NCBI GenBank assembly: GCA_015055835.1
Contig: SVHJ01000001.1
Coordinates: 98,116 to 162,115, forward strand
Length of the DNA: 64,000 nt
Direction of reading: 5' to 3'
DNA from: Clostridiales bacterium
Lineage (GTDB): Bacteria; Bacillota; Clostridia; Christensenellales; Borkfalkiaceae
Shown here: piece after piece, positions 28,391-38,951 of the stretch
Position numbering within the stretch: position 1 is the first letter of the stretch
How the letters are laid out: each line of letters begins with the position of its first letter
Made by a program: the position numbers and the translations under genes
The notes under the pieces: model-generated
Database searches by the model: none
What the model was told of the DNA's origin: nothing
Seen by the model: the letters and a program-made list of their open reading frames with translations, nothing else

Positions 28391-28482
28391 AATAAATACG
28401 CTCCCCTTTTCTTTAAATTTTACAACTTTATTATATAAAATTTACTTAACTTTTGCAAGTAAAAGTTGTTGTTTTTGTCGAA

Positions 28483-29598
<1,116 letters not shown>

Positions 29599-30624
29599 CT
29601 ATAAAATAAACATACTGTCGCCAAATGAAAAGAACCTGTACTTTTCTTTAACGGCAGTTTCGTACGCAGAAAGTGCGTTTTCTCTACCCATAAATGCTGA
29701 TATTAGCATAAGTAAAGTTGACTTTGGTAAATGGAAGTTTGTTATTAAACTATCCACGCACTTAAAGGTATATCCAGGGTAAATAAAAATTTCGGTATTT
29801 CCTTTTTCTTCTTTTAATAAACCCTTGTCATCTGCTACGCTTTCAACCGTTCTAACGCTTGTCGTACCAACGCAAATAACCCTTCTACCATCTAACTTTG
29901 CTTTGTTTATAATTTCAGATGCCTCTTTACTAACTTCATAGTATTCAGAGTGCATATGATGTTTTAATATATCATCTTCTTTAACCGGTCTAAAAGTTCC
30001 AAGTCCAACGTGAAGAAGTACGTCAACTATGATAACCCCTTTAGCCTTTAATTTTTCAATTAACTCGTCGGTAAAATGTAGCCCTGCAGTTGGCGCTGCT
30101 GAAGAGCCGTCAACTTTAGAATAAACCGTTTGGTAGCGTTCTTTTTCCTTTAACTTTTCCTTAATATATGGTGGAAGTGGCATTTCGCCTATTCTAGAAA
30201 TAATATCTTCAAACACGCCGTTAAAGTTAAACTTAACAATTCTACTACCCTCTAACTCGTTAATAGATAAAACCTCTAAAGATAGTTCACTGTTTGCCAC
30301 TAATATCCTGCCTATTCTTGCCTTTTTACCCGGCTTAACCAAAACTTCCCAAGTATCGATTGAAAGTCTTTTAAGTAATAAAATTTCTACTTTTGCGCCG
30401 TTTTTTGTATAAAAGAACATTCTAGCAGGTAAAACCCTAGTATTGTTTCTAACTAAAACGTCCCCTTCTTTTAAGTAATCTACTATATCATAAAAATGTT
30501 TATGTTCTATTTTCCCCGTCTTTCTATCAAAAACTAACATTCTGCTAGAATCTCTTGGAAAAACTGGCGTTTGAGCAATTAACTCTTCAGGTAAATAGTA
30601 GTCAAAATCATCAGTTCTCATCAT
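29599..30624 (-). CDS. queA: S-adenosylmethionine:tRNA ribosyltransferase-isomerase QueA
   Basis: 341 residues. [23 protein letters not shown] and [12 protein letters not shown] are QueA signatures. It makes epoxyqueuosine in tRNA after Tgt. Overlaps the ruvB end by 14 bases; either of two adjacent ATGs could be used. No queuosine precursor synthesis genes are in this window. Confidence 0.97.
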   Translation of the reverse strand: MMRTDDFDYYLPEELIAQTPVFPRDSSRMLVFDRKTGKIEHKHFYDIVDYLKEGDVLVRNNTRVLPARMFFYTKNGAKVEILLLKRLSIDTWEVLVKPGKKARIGRILVANSELSLEVLSINELEGSRIVKFNFNGVFEDIISRIGEMPLPPYIKEKLKEKERYQTVYSKVDGSSAAPTAGLHFTDELIEKLKAKGVIIVDVLLHVGLGTFRPVKEDDILKHHMHSEYYEVSKEASEIINKAKLDGRRVICVGTTSVRTVESVADDKGLLKEEKGNTEIFIYPGYTFKCVDSLITNFHLPKSTLLMLISAFMGRENALSAYETAVKEKYRFFSFGDSMFIL

Positions 30625-31639
30625 CTTTAATTACCTTGTCGTTTTCAACGTAAGTAAGTCCTAAATGTTCATAACCCTTTTTAAGTAGCACTCTACCCCT
30701 TGCAGTTCTTGCAATAAACCCAAGTTGAAGTAGATAAGGTTCGTACATATCTTCAATAGTGTTTGCGTCTTCGTTAATAGTTGCTGCTAAAGTATCAAGC
30801 CCACAAGGACCACCGTTAAACTTTTCAGCAAGTGATAAAAGTAGTTTGTTGTCAATATTATCTAGCCCAAGTTCATCAATTTCTAATCTCTTTAGCGCTA
30901 ATTTTGCGTCTGAAAGCAGTATCGTTTGATGGTTTTCTATTAAAGCAAAATCTCTAACACGGCGAAGAAGTCTGTTTGCAATTCTTGGCGTACCACGACT
31001 TCTTTTTGCAATTTCAGTTGCAGCATCTTTTTCAATATCAATTTGAAGTCTTCTTGCTGAGCCTATTAAAATTTCCGTTAGTTCAGGGGTAGAATAAAGT
31101 TCTAGCCTACAAACTACGCCAAAACGGTCACGAAGTGGGGTTGAAAGCATACCTGCTTTAGTAGTTGCCCCAACTAAAGTAAACTTTTGTAGTGGTATTT
31201 GCACGTTTTGCGCTGACGGACCTTTACCTAAAATAATATCAAGCATATAGTCTTCCATAGCAGGATACAAAATTTCTTCAACGCTTCTATTTAAACGGTG
31301 AATTTCATCAATAAACAAAACGTCGTTTTCGTTAAGGTTTGTTAAAATTGCGGCTAAGTCCCCTGCTCTTTCAATGGCAGGTCCACTTGTTATTTTTATT
31401 TGAGAATTAAGTTCGTTTGCAATAATATGCGCTAAAGTAGTTTTACCAAGCCCTGCTGGACCGTAAAGTAAAACGTGGTCTAAAGCGTCCTCTCTTTTTT
31501 TTGCTGATTCTATAAAAACCAAAAGGTTGTTTTTAATTTTTTCTTGCCCAACGTAAGCGTCAATCGTTTTAGGTCTTAAAACGTTTTCCACTTCGCTATC
31601 GGTAAAGTTTTTTGTTGAAACTACTAATCTTTCTTCCAT
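30611..31639 (-). CDS. ruvB: Holliday junction branch-migration ATPase RuvB
   Basis: 342 residues. Walker [10 protein letters not shown], Walker B DEIHR, RuvB-specific [19 protein letters not shown], and a C-terminal winged-helix domain ([17 protein letters not shown]). AAA+ motor of the RuvAB complex. Genes ruvC-ruvA-ruvB are contiguous. Confidence 0.98.
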   Translation of the reverse strand: MEERLVVSTKNFTDSEVENVLRPKTIDAYVGQEKIKNNLLVFIESAKKREDALDHVLLYGPAGLGKTTLAHIIANELNSQIKITSGPAIERAGDLAAILTNLNENDVLFIDEIHRLNRSVEEILYPAMEDYMLDIILGKGPSAQNVQIPLQKFTLVGATTKAGMLSTPLRDRFGVVCRLELYSTPELTEILIGSARRLQIDIEKDAATEIAKRSRGTPRIANRLLRRVRDFALIENHQTILLSDAKLALKRLEIDELGLDNIDNKLLLSLAEKFNGGPCGLDTLAATINEDANTIEDMYEPYLLQLGFIARTARGRVLLKKGYEHLGLTYVENDKVIKDDEN

Positions 31640-31643
31640 AATT

Positions 31644-32231
31644 CTATCTCATATTCTTAAGTGCAAAGGCAATAATTTCTTGAAGTCCTTTTGCACCGTT
31701 TTCTTCAGCTAATTTTACTGCGTTAGTACTTTCTTGTTTAGAAAAACCTAAAGTAAGTAGCGCCATAACGGCATCAGGGTTTGCTTCAACTGTAGTAATA
31801 GTTTGCTTTTTATCGGTGGTGGTTAGGTTAATTTCCCCCATCTTCTCACGAAGTTCAACTATAATTCTTTCAGCCGTCTTTTTGCCACAACCTTTAATGC
31901 CTGAAAGGGTTTTAATATCAGAAGTAGCAATCGCTAAAGCAAGTCCCTCTAAATTTATATTAGAAAGTATGCCGATACCACCTTTAGGACCAACGCCACT
32001 AACGGAAATTAATTTAAGAAACATTGCCTTTTCTTCTCTACTAATAAATCCGTAAAGGCTAACCCCTTGATCGCTAACCGATAGGTAAGTATAAACTTCC
32101 CCCTCTTTTTGATTAACTAGTTTTGCGTAAACGCTAGCAGAACAGGTTATTTCATAACCTATCCCGTTATTTTCAAGTAAAACCATACCGTTATCAAAAT
32201 CTAAAACTTTTCCTTTAATATATCCTATCAT
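31644..32231 (-). CDS. ruvA: Holliday junction DNA helicase subunit RuvA
   Basis: 195 residues. OB-fold N-terminal domain ([28 protein letters not shown]), two HhH motifs ([33 protein letters not shown]) and a small C-terminal RuvB-binding domain. Overlaps ruvC by 4 bases. Confidence 0.97.
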   Translation of the reverse strand: MIGYIKGKVLDFDNGMVLLENNGIGYEITCSASVYAKLVNQKEGEVYTYLSVSDQGVSLYGFISREEKAMFLKLISVSGVGPKGGIGILSNINLEGLALAIATSDIKTLSGIKGCGKKTAERIIVELREKMGEINLTTTDKKQTITTVEANPDAVMALLTLGFSKQESTNAVKLAEENGAKGLQEIIAFALKNMR

Positions 32232-32719
32232 AATCTAAACAACCCACTTAATTTATTAGTTTGTAAATGACAAAGCCCAACTGCAAGAGCGTCTGCCGCG
32301 TCGTCAGGTTTTGGTATAGACGGAAGTTTAAGAAAGGTTTTAACCATTTGCTGAATTTGATTTTTATCAGCCCTACCGTATCCTGTTAACGCTTGTTTAA
32401 TTTGAAGTGGCGTGTACTCAAAAATTTTATCACAATATTTAGTTGCAGTAAGTAATACAACCCCTCTTGCATGCGCAACTGCTATTGCCGTTTTAACGTT
32501 TTTAGCAAAGAAAAGTTCTTCAATGGCAATTTCATCAGGTTTAAAAGTTTCAATAATCTTTGTAACCCCTTCCTCCACCATCTTAAGTCTAACTGCTAAA
32601 TTATCTTCTTTAGGCGTTAAAACCACGCCGTAATCAAGCATTTTAGTTATATTCCCTTTTTTTTCTAACACCCCGTAGCCTAAAGTTGCAAGTCCAGGGT
32701 CAAAACCAACTACTATCAC
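32228..32719 (-). CDS. ruvC: Crossover junction endodeoxyribonuclease RuvC
   Basis: 163 residues. Catalytic acids in VGFDPGLATLGYG, IAIEELFFAKN and the C-terminal PDDAADALAVGLCH. Cuts Holliday junctions with RuvAB. First gene of the ruvCAB-queA-tgt unit. Confidence 0.98.
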   Translation of the reverse strand: MIVVGFDPGLATLGYGVLEKKGNITKMLDYGVVLTPKEDNLAVRLKMVEEGVTKIIETFKPDEIAIEELFFAKNVKTAIAVAHARGVVLLTATKYCDKIFEYTPLQIKQALTGYGRADKNQIQQMVKTFLKLPSIPKPDDAADALAVGLCHLQTNKLSGLFRL

Positions 32720-32794
32720 TATATATTTCCCTTAAAAAATCCACTCTTTATATTGTACTTAATTTTCTTAAAAAAGTCAATAATAGTTTTTAAA

Positions 32795-32824
32795 AAGGAA
32801 AAACGGCTTAACGCCGTTTTCCTT
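32795..32824 (-). terminator. Terminator after the HtrA-like protease gene
   Basis: 12-bp stem AAGGAAAACGGC type with loop TTAAC; T-rich on the minus side. Confidence 0.85.
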
Positions 32825-32864
32825 AAAAATTTTTGGAGAAAATTTGAGGTTTTCTTCGTGTGGT

Positions 32865-34136
32865 TTAATTAAAGTTTGGGTTATAAATAAATTGTTCAAT
32901 ACTTACCGTGAAAGCCGTTGTTGAAAGAGAAGAATATCTTTCTCTTAAATGAAGTTTAAAAGTATCGCCAATTTTAAAGTTTTGTTGCATTTTTGCATAT
33001 ACCGTTTCAAAACTTGCTAAATCGGTTATAGCTGTTTTAACCCCGTCAATTTCTACGGCATCAATAATATATCCTTCCTTTATTTTAGCCCCGTTACTTG
33101 AAGTGGCTTTTGAAATAGCGCCACCTTCAACTATAGTGTGAACGTAAACGTACTTTTCTTGCGCCCCAAAAGGTCCGTAAGTAGAGCCTTCGGTAACTAC
33201 AACGCCAAGTTGCCATCTACCTTCAACGTATCCGTAAGAATTTTCCGTTTGTGTTTTTATTAAATCGGTCATTATTTTAATAATTCCCGTTTCATCTTCC
33301 TTTATCTCACCAACTTCAAGAGGAATAGCAAAATTTAAACCCTCGTAACTAACGTTTCCACCGTTAACCATGCCAACTAATTCACCGTAAAGATTAAATA
33401 ATCCACCACCTGAATTTCCTTGGTTTAACGCAGCGTCAATTTGAAGTAGCGTCATAGGATTTCCTTCAATTTCTACGTCTCTATTTATATAACTAACTAT
33501 ACCTTTCGTAACTGAGCCAGGCAAAGTACCACTTGGGTTACCTATTGCAAAAACGTCTTCACCTAAAACTAAATTAGTGTTTCTTACGTCCATAAGTTTA
33601 GCAACGGTAATATCGTTTTTAGTTAGCCCGTAAGTGTTATTTGATATATCTAGTTTTAATATGGCAATATCCGTTTTATCATCCCCACCAACTAAAGAAA
33701 CGGCAAAGTTTTTACTAGAAAATACGTAAGAATAATTTAAATTGTCATCTGCAAGCTTTATTTTTAACTCGTCTGCCCCTTCGATAACGTGGAAACAAGT
33801 TAAAACGTAAAAACAGTTTTCTTCTTCAGTATTATCTTCCGTTATAACGCTAACGTCAACTATTACCCCACAACCTTCGCCAATTTGCGTGGAAGTTAAG
33901 TTTTCAATACAAACGACAGAATCGTAAACCTTAGCAACGGCCTCTACCAAATCACCCTTTTCTCTATCAGGAGTGATTGTTGAATAATTTATATTAACGT
34001 CTGAAACGTTAATCGTGCCTTGTGGTGTTTCAGTCTTTTCTGGTGGAAATTCCGTAAAGAAAATTTGACAAGCAGAAAGCGAACAAACCGTTAACACTAA
34101 AACTAGTGAAATTATTATTGCTTTTAATTTTTTCAT
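32865..34136 (-). CDS. HtrA/DegP-like lipoprotein serine protease
   Basis: 423 residues. Lipobox LSAC at about residue 23. Trypsin-like domain with His in CFHVIEGA, Asp in GGDDKTDIAIL and Ser in NQGNSGGGLF, so the catalytic triad is intact. A PDZ-like domain follows (about 310-405). Likely anchored outside the membrane for protein quality control. Single gene with its own terminator. Confidence 0.9.
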   Translation of the reverse strand: MKKLKAIIISLVLVLTVCSLSACQIFFTEFPPEKTETPQGTINVSDVNINYSTITPDREKGDLVEAVAKVYDSVVCIENLTSTQIGEGCGVIVDVSVITEDNTEEENCFYVLTCFHVIEGADELKIKLADDNLNYSYVFSSKNFAVSLVGGDDKTDIAILKLDISNNTYGLTKNDITVAKLMDVRNTNLVLGEDVFAIGNPSGTLPGSVTKGIVSYINRDVEIEGNPMTLLQIDAALNQGNSGGGLFNLYGELVGMVNGGNVSYEGLNFAIPLEVGEIKEDETGIIKIMTDLIKTQTENSYGYVEGRWQLGVVVTEGSTYGPFGAQEKYVYVHTIVEGGAISKATSSNGAKIKEGYIIDAVEIDGVKTAITDLASFETVYAKMQQNFKIGDTFKLHLRERYSSLSTTAFTVSIEQFIYNPNFN

Positions 34137-34413
34137 AAAACCTCTTTAAACATAAGCCTTTTTTCTTATTATACACAGTTTAGCATACAATTATTGAATT
34201 AAACTTTAAAAAAATTTTTTTTATTTAAAATTAACAAGAAGGAGAAAAACCCCCTGTTTTCTCCTCCTCTTTTGTTTTTAAGACGACTTTTCGCCCAAAA
34301 ACTATATTTAAACAACAATTTTTAGGCGTTTTACTTTAAAAAAAATAAATCGTCTTATTGCTGATAGTAAAAGTATCTTCAATAAAACGATTTTAATACC
34401 TTAAAAATAAAAA
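34137..34413. other. Gene-free stretch with two hairpins
   Basis: Contains a terminator-like hairpin (AGGAGAAAA/TTTTCTCCT, about 34229-34258) and a nested inverted repeat: AAGACGA (34280-34286) with TCGTCTT (34350-34356), enclosing CGCCCAAAAA (34292-34301) with TTTTTAGGCG (34319-34328). No ORF is credible. It could be the 3' end region of yebC transcripts or a small structured RNA. Confidence 0.55.
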
Positions 34414-35145
34414 TTATTCTTCGATGGCGTTATCTACGTTATGGTAAACGTTTTGAACGTCGTCAAGGTCTTCAAGCGCGTCAATCATCTTTCTAAACTT
34501 AACGATTGCGTTTTCATCTAACGTGATTACGTTTTGTGGAACCATTTGAAGAGATGCTTCAAAGAAAGAAAGTCCCTTTTCTTCTAAATACTTTCTAACG
34601 GTAGAAAAGTTTTGAACTGAAGTACGAACTTCAAAAGCGTCGTCAGAAGTAATAACGTCATCAGCGCCTGCTTCAATAGCATATTCCATAATAACGTCTT
34701 CTTCAAGGTCTGGTGTTCTTTCAATAATTAAAACGCCAAGGTTATCAAACATAAATGATACGCAACCAGAGTTGCCCATTTCGCCACCGTGCTTTCTAAG
34801 AGAAGTTCTAACCATATCAACCGTTCTATTTTTGTTGTCCGTTAAAGTAGTTACGATAACTGCGCTACCACCAGGGCCGTAACCTTCATAAGTTAACGTT
34901 TCGTAGTTTGCGCCACTAAGTTCGCCTGATGCCTTTTTAATACATCTTTGAATATTATCGTTAGGCATATTGTTTGCCTTTGCTTTAGCAATAGCATCGG
35001 CAAGTTTAGAGTTAGTAGTTGGATCTGTACCTTGTTTAGCAGCAACTGCAAGTTCTCTACCGATTTTTGTGAAAATTTTACCTCTTACAGCGTCGATTTT
35101 AGCTTTTTTAGCCGCAATGTTCGCAGCATGACTGTGTCCTGACAT
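34414..35145 (-). CDS. yebC: YebC/PmpR-family transcriptional regulator
   Basis: 243 residues from MSGHSHAANIAAKK, which has AAGGAGG 6 bases ahead; the longer frame start is not used. Typical blocks KIFTKIGRELAVAAKQG, NIQRCIKKASGE and TYEGYGPGGSAVIV. YebC proteins bind DNA and have also been linked to relief of ribosome stalling. Overlaps no gene; its RBS lies within the end of the methyltransferase gene. Confidence 0.95.
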   Translation of the reverse strand: MSGHSHAANIAAKKAKIDAVRGKIFTKIGRELAVAAKQGTDPTTNSKLADAIAKAKANNMPNDNIQRCIKKASGELSGANYETLTYEGYGPGGSAVIVTTLTDNKNRTVDMVRTSLRKHGGEMGNSGCVSFMFDNLGVLIIERTPDLEEDVIMEYAIEAGADDVITSDDAFEVRTSVQNFSTVRKYLEEKGLSFFEASLQMVPQNVITLDENAIVKFRKMIDALEDLDDVQNVYHNVDNAIEE

Positions 35146-35155
35146 ATCGTCCTCC

Positions 35156-35872
35156 TTATAGTAAGTACATAAGTATCCCAGCAGCAACGCCAGCATTTAA
35201 ACTTTCAACGCTTTGCATAGGAATACTAACTATGTAATCGCTTTTTTCTTTTAAGTAGGTTGAAACGCCGTGCGCCTCACTACCTATTATTAAACAAAAT
35301 TTATCAAGTTTTTTATTAAACTCAAAAACACTTTCGCCGTTCATATCGGCAGAAATTTTAGGTAAAGTAATTAAATCAATATCTTCTTTGGTTATTCTAG
35401 TTACAGTGCAAAAATAAATGCCACTCATACTAGCCCTTATAACCTTTGGAGAATATTCGTCCACAGTATCAAGTAAATAAATTTGATTAAATCCACTTGC
35501 CGTAGCCGTTCTAATAATAGTACCTAAATTACCAGGGTCCGAAATGCCGTCGAGAAGTAAACATTTTGAAGTAGGCGCTATAAAAGGTTTATTTTCCTTT
35601 TCAATAACGGCAATAATACCTTCAGGATTTTTTTCATCCGTGATGGTTAAAAAAACCTCTTTAGAAACTTCATAAACTTCTTTAGAAGAAAGGTCAATTC
35701 TATCTAACTCTTCCTTTACGCCAACGACGTACTTTATAGGAAGGTTAAAACTAACTGCCTCTTTAACCATTTTGTGCCCTTCAACAAAATAAAGCCCAAG
35801 TTCATCACGGAACTTTTTTTGTTTAAGACTTCTTACTTCTTTAATTTTTGGGTTTGATTTAGAAATTATCAT
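35156..35872 (-). CDS. SpoU/TrmH-family RNA 2'-O-methyltransferase
   Basis: 238 residues. Three SPOUT motifs: DPGNLGTIIRTATASG, LIIGSEAHGVS and IPMQSVESLNAGVAAGILMYL, with the N-terminal substrate-binding domain (NPKIKEVRSLKQKKFRDELGLYFVEG). Probably methylates 23S rRNA. Lies between rplT and yebC; the link to the infC operon is common in Clostridia. Confidence 0.94.
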   Translation of the reverse strand: MIISKSNPKIKEVRSLKQKKFRDELGLYFVEGHKMVKEAVSFNLPIKYVVGVKEELDRIDLSSKEVYEVSKEVFLTITDEKNPEGIIAVIEKENKPFIAPTSKCLLLDGISDPGNLGTIIRTATASGFNQIYLLDTVDEYSPKVIRASMSGIYFCTVTRITKEDIDLITLPKISADMNGESVFEFNKKLDKFCLIIGSEAHGVSTYLKEKSDYIVSIPMQSVESLNAGVAAGILMYLL

Positions 35873-35886
35873 AATTAAAATAAAAT

Positions 35887-35918
35887 AGAGTTTACTTAAA
35901 AATTAAAAGCAAACTCTT
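35887..35918 (-). terminator. Terminator after rplT
   Basis: Stem AGAGTTT/AAACTCT with a long AT-rich loop, followed on the minus strand by ATTTTATTTT. Confidence 0.65.
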
Positions 35919-35927
35919 TTTATTTGG

Positions 35928-36281
35928 TTATTTTAAATTAGCCTTTGCCTTTTCAGCTAAAGCAGTAAAAGTTGCAGGGTCGTTAACAGCGATGTCAGCT
36001 AAAACCTTTCTGTTTAATGCGATACCAGCATTCTTTAAACCGAACATAAATTTGCTGTAAGATAAGTTGTTAAGTCTTGCAGCAGCGTTAATTCTTGCAA
36101 TCCAAAGTGATCTAAAATCTCTTTTTCTTAATTTTCTACCGATATAAGCATACTTTTGAGCCTTCATAACGGCTTCTCTAGCAACTCTATATCTCTTTGA
36201 TCTACCACCAAAATAACCTTTGGCTAATTTTAATATCTTTCTACGCTTTTTAACAGCGTTAACAGCTCTTTTAATACGCAT
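35928..36281 (-). CDS. rplT: 50S ribosomal protein L20
   Basis: 117 residues, normal. Begins [32 protein letters not shown], the L20 signature. Binds 23S rRNA and, in Firmicutes, represses its own infC operon. AAGGAG precedes the ATG; 12 bases after rpmI. Confidence 0.99.
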   Translation of the reverse strand: MRIKRAVNAVKKRRKILKLAKGYFGGRSKRYRVAREAVMKAQKYAYIGRKLRKRDFRSLWIARINAAARLNNLSYSKFMFGLKNAGIALNRKVLADIAVNDPATFTALAEKAKANLK

Positions 36282-36293
36282 AATTTATCTCCT

Positions 36294-36491
36294 TTACTTA
36301 TTGTAAATTAAGGTCTTAATAGTCTTTTGTTGACCAGCGTCGACAAGCGCACCCTTACATAAGTTATTCTTTCTCTTTCTATTTTTCTTTGTTAAGATGT
36401 GGTTTTTACCTGCATGAGCTCTTTTAACTTTGCCAGTTGCAGTTAAACGGAAACGTTTTTTAGCACCACTTTTAGTTTTCATTTTTGGCAT
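36294..36491 (-). CDS. rpmI: 50S ribosomal protein L35
   Basis: 65 residues, [23 protein letters not shown] is the L35 signature. Between infC and rplT as in most bacteria; GGAGG 9 bases before the ATG. Confidence 0.99.
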   Translation of the reverse strand: MPKMKTKSGAKKRFRLTATGKVKRAHAGKNHILTKKNRKRKNNLCKGALVDAGQQKTIKTLIYNK

Positions 36492-36521
36492 AATGTTTAC
36501 CCTCCGTTAAAATTTTAATAA

Positions 36522-37034
36522 TTACGCTTTTACTGGTACTAACATCATCCAGATGTTTCTGCCTTCAGTAAGCGGTTCTTTTTCTTTTGCGCCAAACTCT
36601 TTAACAAGTTCGTAAAACTTCGTCATAACGTCAAGTCCTAAACTTGCGTGAGCCATTTGACGACCTTTCATTCTTATAGAAACCTTAACTTTGTTTCCTT
36701 GTGATAAGAATTTTTGCGTTTGTTTTGCTTTTGTTTGTAAATCACCAACGTCAATCGTCATTGAAAGCCAAATTTCCTTAACTTCAATAGTCTTTTGGTT
36801 CTTTTTTGCTTCCTTTTCCCTTTTAACTTGGTCAAAAAGGAACTTGCCGTAGTTCATAATTTTACAAACAGGTGGGTTAGCGTTTGGTGAAATTTTAACC
36901 AAATCTAATTCCCTTTCATCTGCAATTTCAAGTGCTTCCCTTGCACTCATAACACCTAATTGTTCACCAGTTTCAGAAATTACTCTAATTTCTCTATCAC
37001 GAATTTCTTCGTTAATTTGATGTTGCTTTTTAAT
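36522..37034 (-). CDS. infC: Translation initiation factor IF-3, likely AUU start
   Basis: 170 residues if read from ATT at 37032-37034. GGAGAGG lies 9 bases before this ATT, and the frame begins KKQHQINEEIRDREIR, as in other IF-3. The only in-frame alternative upstream, a TTG at 37080-37082, is inside a terminator hairpin. AUU starts are typical of infC and allow IF-3 to limit its own translation. Both N and C domains are complete (REALEIADERELDLVKISPNANPPVCKIMNYGKF, GRQMAHASLGLDVM). Confidence 0.93.
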   Translation of the reverse strand: MKKQHQINEEIRDREIRVISETGEQLGVMSAREALEIADERELDLVKISPNANPPVCKIMNYGKFLFDQVKREKEAKKNQKTIEVKEIWLSMTIDVGDLQTKAKQTQKFLSQGNKVKVSIRMKGRQMAHASLGLDVMTKFYELVKEFGAKEKEPLTEGRNIWMMLVPVKA

Positions 37035-37176
37035 AGCTTTATACCTCTCCAAAAATATTAAAAAATCGGGTCGCAAAAGCAACCCGATAATATCCCTTAA
37101 ATAAAAGATTATTTACTAGAATATTGAACCTTGTCTATCCTTTTAGCAAGGTGGAAAGGGTTACTTTCTCTTTACG
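37035..37176 (-). promoter_or_regulatory. infC leader with terminator, probable L20-type attenuator
   Basis: About 140 bases between the inferred transcription start and the AUU. It contains pairing ACCTTG/CAAGGT and, near its end, an intrinsic terminator TCGGGTCGC/GCAACCCGA (37066-37087) plus a T-run. Firmicutes infC operons carry an L20-binding attenuator in this position; identity here is inferred from place and shape. Confidence 0.75.
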
Positions 37177-37183
37177 CTCTAGT

Positions 37184-37212
37184 ATAATACAACTTTTTTT
37201 TAACTTTGTCAA
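37184..37212 (-). promoter_or_regulatory. Sigma-A promoter of infC operon
   Basis: Minus-strand TTGACA, 17-bp spacer, TATTAT. Confidence 0.8.
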
Positions 37213-37230
37213 TCAATTTTTTAAGGTTTT

Positions 37231-38190
37231 TTAAATTAAAACTTTTGAAAGAAACTCTTTTAATCTTTCGTCTTTAGGTGCACCAAAGAATTCTTTAGGG
37301 GTATTTTCTTCCTTTATAATACCTTCATCTATAAAAATTACCCTTGTCGCTACTTCTTTAGCAAAGCCCATTTCGTGCGTTACTACTACCATAGTCATTC
37401 CTTCTTCTGCTAGTTCTTTCATAAGTTCAAGTACTTCCCCTACCATTTCAGGGTCAAGGGCAGAAGTTGGTTCGTCAAATAGTATAACTTCAGGTTCCAT
37501 TGCAAGTGAACGAATAATTGCAATTCTTTGCTTTTGTCCACCAGATAAAGTTGACGGATAAACGTTCGCTTTATCTTCTAAGCCTATTCTTTTTAATAAT
37601 GCGTAAGCCTTTTCTTCAGCCTCTTCTTTACTTTTTAACTTTAACTTAACAGGCGCTAAAGTTAAATTTTCTAAAACGGTTAGGTTGTTAAATAGGTTAA
37701 AGTGTTGGAAAACCATTCCTATTTTTGCACGGGCTTTGTTTGCATCTAAAACGTGTTCGTTATAAAAATCTTTAACAGCCTTTTTAAACTCTTTACCTTC
37801 GTTCTTCTTTAGTAAGTCGTCCTTCTTAATTTCAAGAATAATCTTTTCCCTTAACTCTTCTTCCGTTAGGTTTGTAGTTAGTAAATATTCTTCTTTCATT
37901 TTTTTGAAAGTTTTTGACTTTTCAATAATATCAAAGTGTATATAAGGGTCAACTGGCGTTAAAAGATTGTCGTGAAACCAAACTTCACCGTAAGTTGGGT
38001 CTTCTAAAAGGTTAAGACAGCGAAGTAGTGTTGACTTACCTGAACCAGACGGTCCTAAAATAACAACCTTTTCCCCCTTTTTAATTTTTAAGGTAACCCC
38101 TTTTAATACTTCAACCTTGCCAAAATTTTTATATACGTTTTTTACCTTAACAATTTCATTTTCTCTTAAAGGAGCCTTATTGTCTATCAC
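37231..38190 (-). CDS. Polar amino-acid ABC transporter ATP-binding protein with insertion
   Basis: 319 residues from a GTG that has AAGGAGG 10 bases upstream. Walker [10 protein letters not shown] (about 46-54), Q-loop FQHFNLF, signature LSGGQKQR, Walker B VILFDEP. Between Walker A and the Q-loop is a charged insertion of about 70 residues (about 80-152, with [22 protein letters not shown]) absent from usual GlnQ-type proteins of about 240 residues. Overlaps the permease gene by 14 bases. Confidence 0.92.
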   Translation of the reverse strand: MIDNKAPLRENEIVKVKNVYKNFGKVEVLKGVTLKIKKGEKVVILGPSGSGKSTLLRCLNLLEDPTYGEVWFHDNLLTPVDPYIHFDIIEKSKTFKKMKEEYLLTTNLTEEELREKIILEIKKDDLLKKNEGKEFKKAVKDFYNEHVLDANKARAKIGMVFQHFNLFNNLTVLENLTLAPVKLKLKSKEEAEEKAYALLKRIGLEDKANVYPSTLSGGQKQRIAIIRSLAMEPEVILFDEPTSALDPEMVGEVLELMKELAEEGMTMVVVTHEMGFAKEVATRVIFIDEGIIKEENTPKEFFGAPKDERLKEFLSKVLI

Positions 38191-38872
38191 TCTTTCTAAA
38201 CCTCCTTTCAATATAATTAATAAGTAGCGTAATTAAATATACCATTGCTAAATAGAATATTGCAACGAATAGCATAGGCACTATATAACTTGCCATATTT
38301 TGACCTGAGCCAATAATTTTTGCAGCAAAGGTTAAATCAATTAAACCTATCATACTTACTATTGAAGTTTCTTTTAATAGTGCAATAATTTCGTTACCGA
38401 TAGTTGGTATAATATTTTTAATTGCTTGTGGAACAACTATCTTGCTCATAGTCGTACCATAACTTAACCCTAAACTTCTACCAGCTTCCATTTGCCCTTT
38501 ATCGATAGATAAAATTCCTGCACGAATATTTTCAGCAACGTATGCAGAACTATTTAAACCAAAAGTTATAATAGCCGTTAGTTCTAGTGGGAAACCACGA
38601 ATTGCAAAAACAGCAAAAGCCATTATAAATAATTGTAATGCAACCGGTGTTCCTCTTATAATTGCAATATACACGTCGCATACTTTTGCAGGGATTTTCA
38701 TTTTAGGCATATTAAGCGCCATTATTTTTATAATAGCCAATATTAAGCCCAAAGCTAAACCGATAACAAGCGCGCAAACTGTTATTATTAAGGTTAATTT
38801 TAAACCATCTAGTACAGTCGTTATGTAATCGCTTGTGCTAAATATTTCTATAAATCCATTTATTATCTTCAT
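38177..38872 (-). CDS. Polar amino-acid ABC transporter permease
   Basis: 231 residues from the ATG at 38870-38872; the longer frame begins with a TTG inside a hairpin. Five predicted helices and an EAA loop ([35 protein letters not shown]), which marks the His/Glu/Gln/Arg permease family. Works with the binding protein upstream and the ATPase downstream. Confidence 0.92.
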   Translation of the reverse strand: MKIINGFIEIFSTSDYITTVLDGLKLTLIITVCALVIGLALGLILAIIKIMALNMPKMKIPAKVCDVYIAIIRGTPVALQLFIMAFAVFAIRGFPLELTAIITFGLNSSAYVAENIRAGILSIDKGQMEAGRSLGLSYGTTMSKIVVPQAIKNIIPTIGNEIIALLKETSIVSMIGLIDLTFAAKIIGSGQNMASYIVPMLFVAIFYLAMVYLITLLINYIERRFRKSDRQ

Positions 38873-38886
38873 AACATTAAACCCAA

Positions 38887-38917
38887 ACAAAGCAGAAGAT
38901 ATTATCTCCTGCTTTGT
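38887..38917 (-). promoter_or_regulatory. Hairpin between binding protein and permease genes
   Basis: Stem ACAAAGCAG/CTGCTTTGT extended by AGAT/ATCT. No U-tract follows. Such hairpins stabilise the upstream message and give more binding protein than permease. Confidence 0.65.
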
Positions 38918-38951
38918 CCATCATCTTTTTTTAATTAACAATCAAAATTAA

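Noticed and set aside
37080..37082. TTG as start of infC
   Set aside because: It is within a terminator hairpin and has no RBS; the AUU with GGAGAGG fits better.
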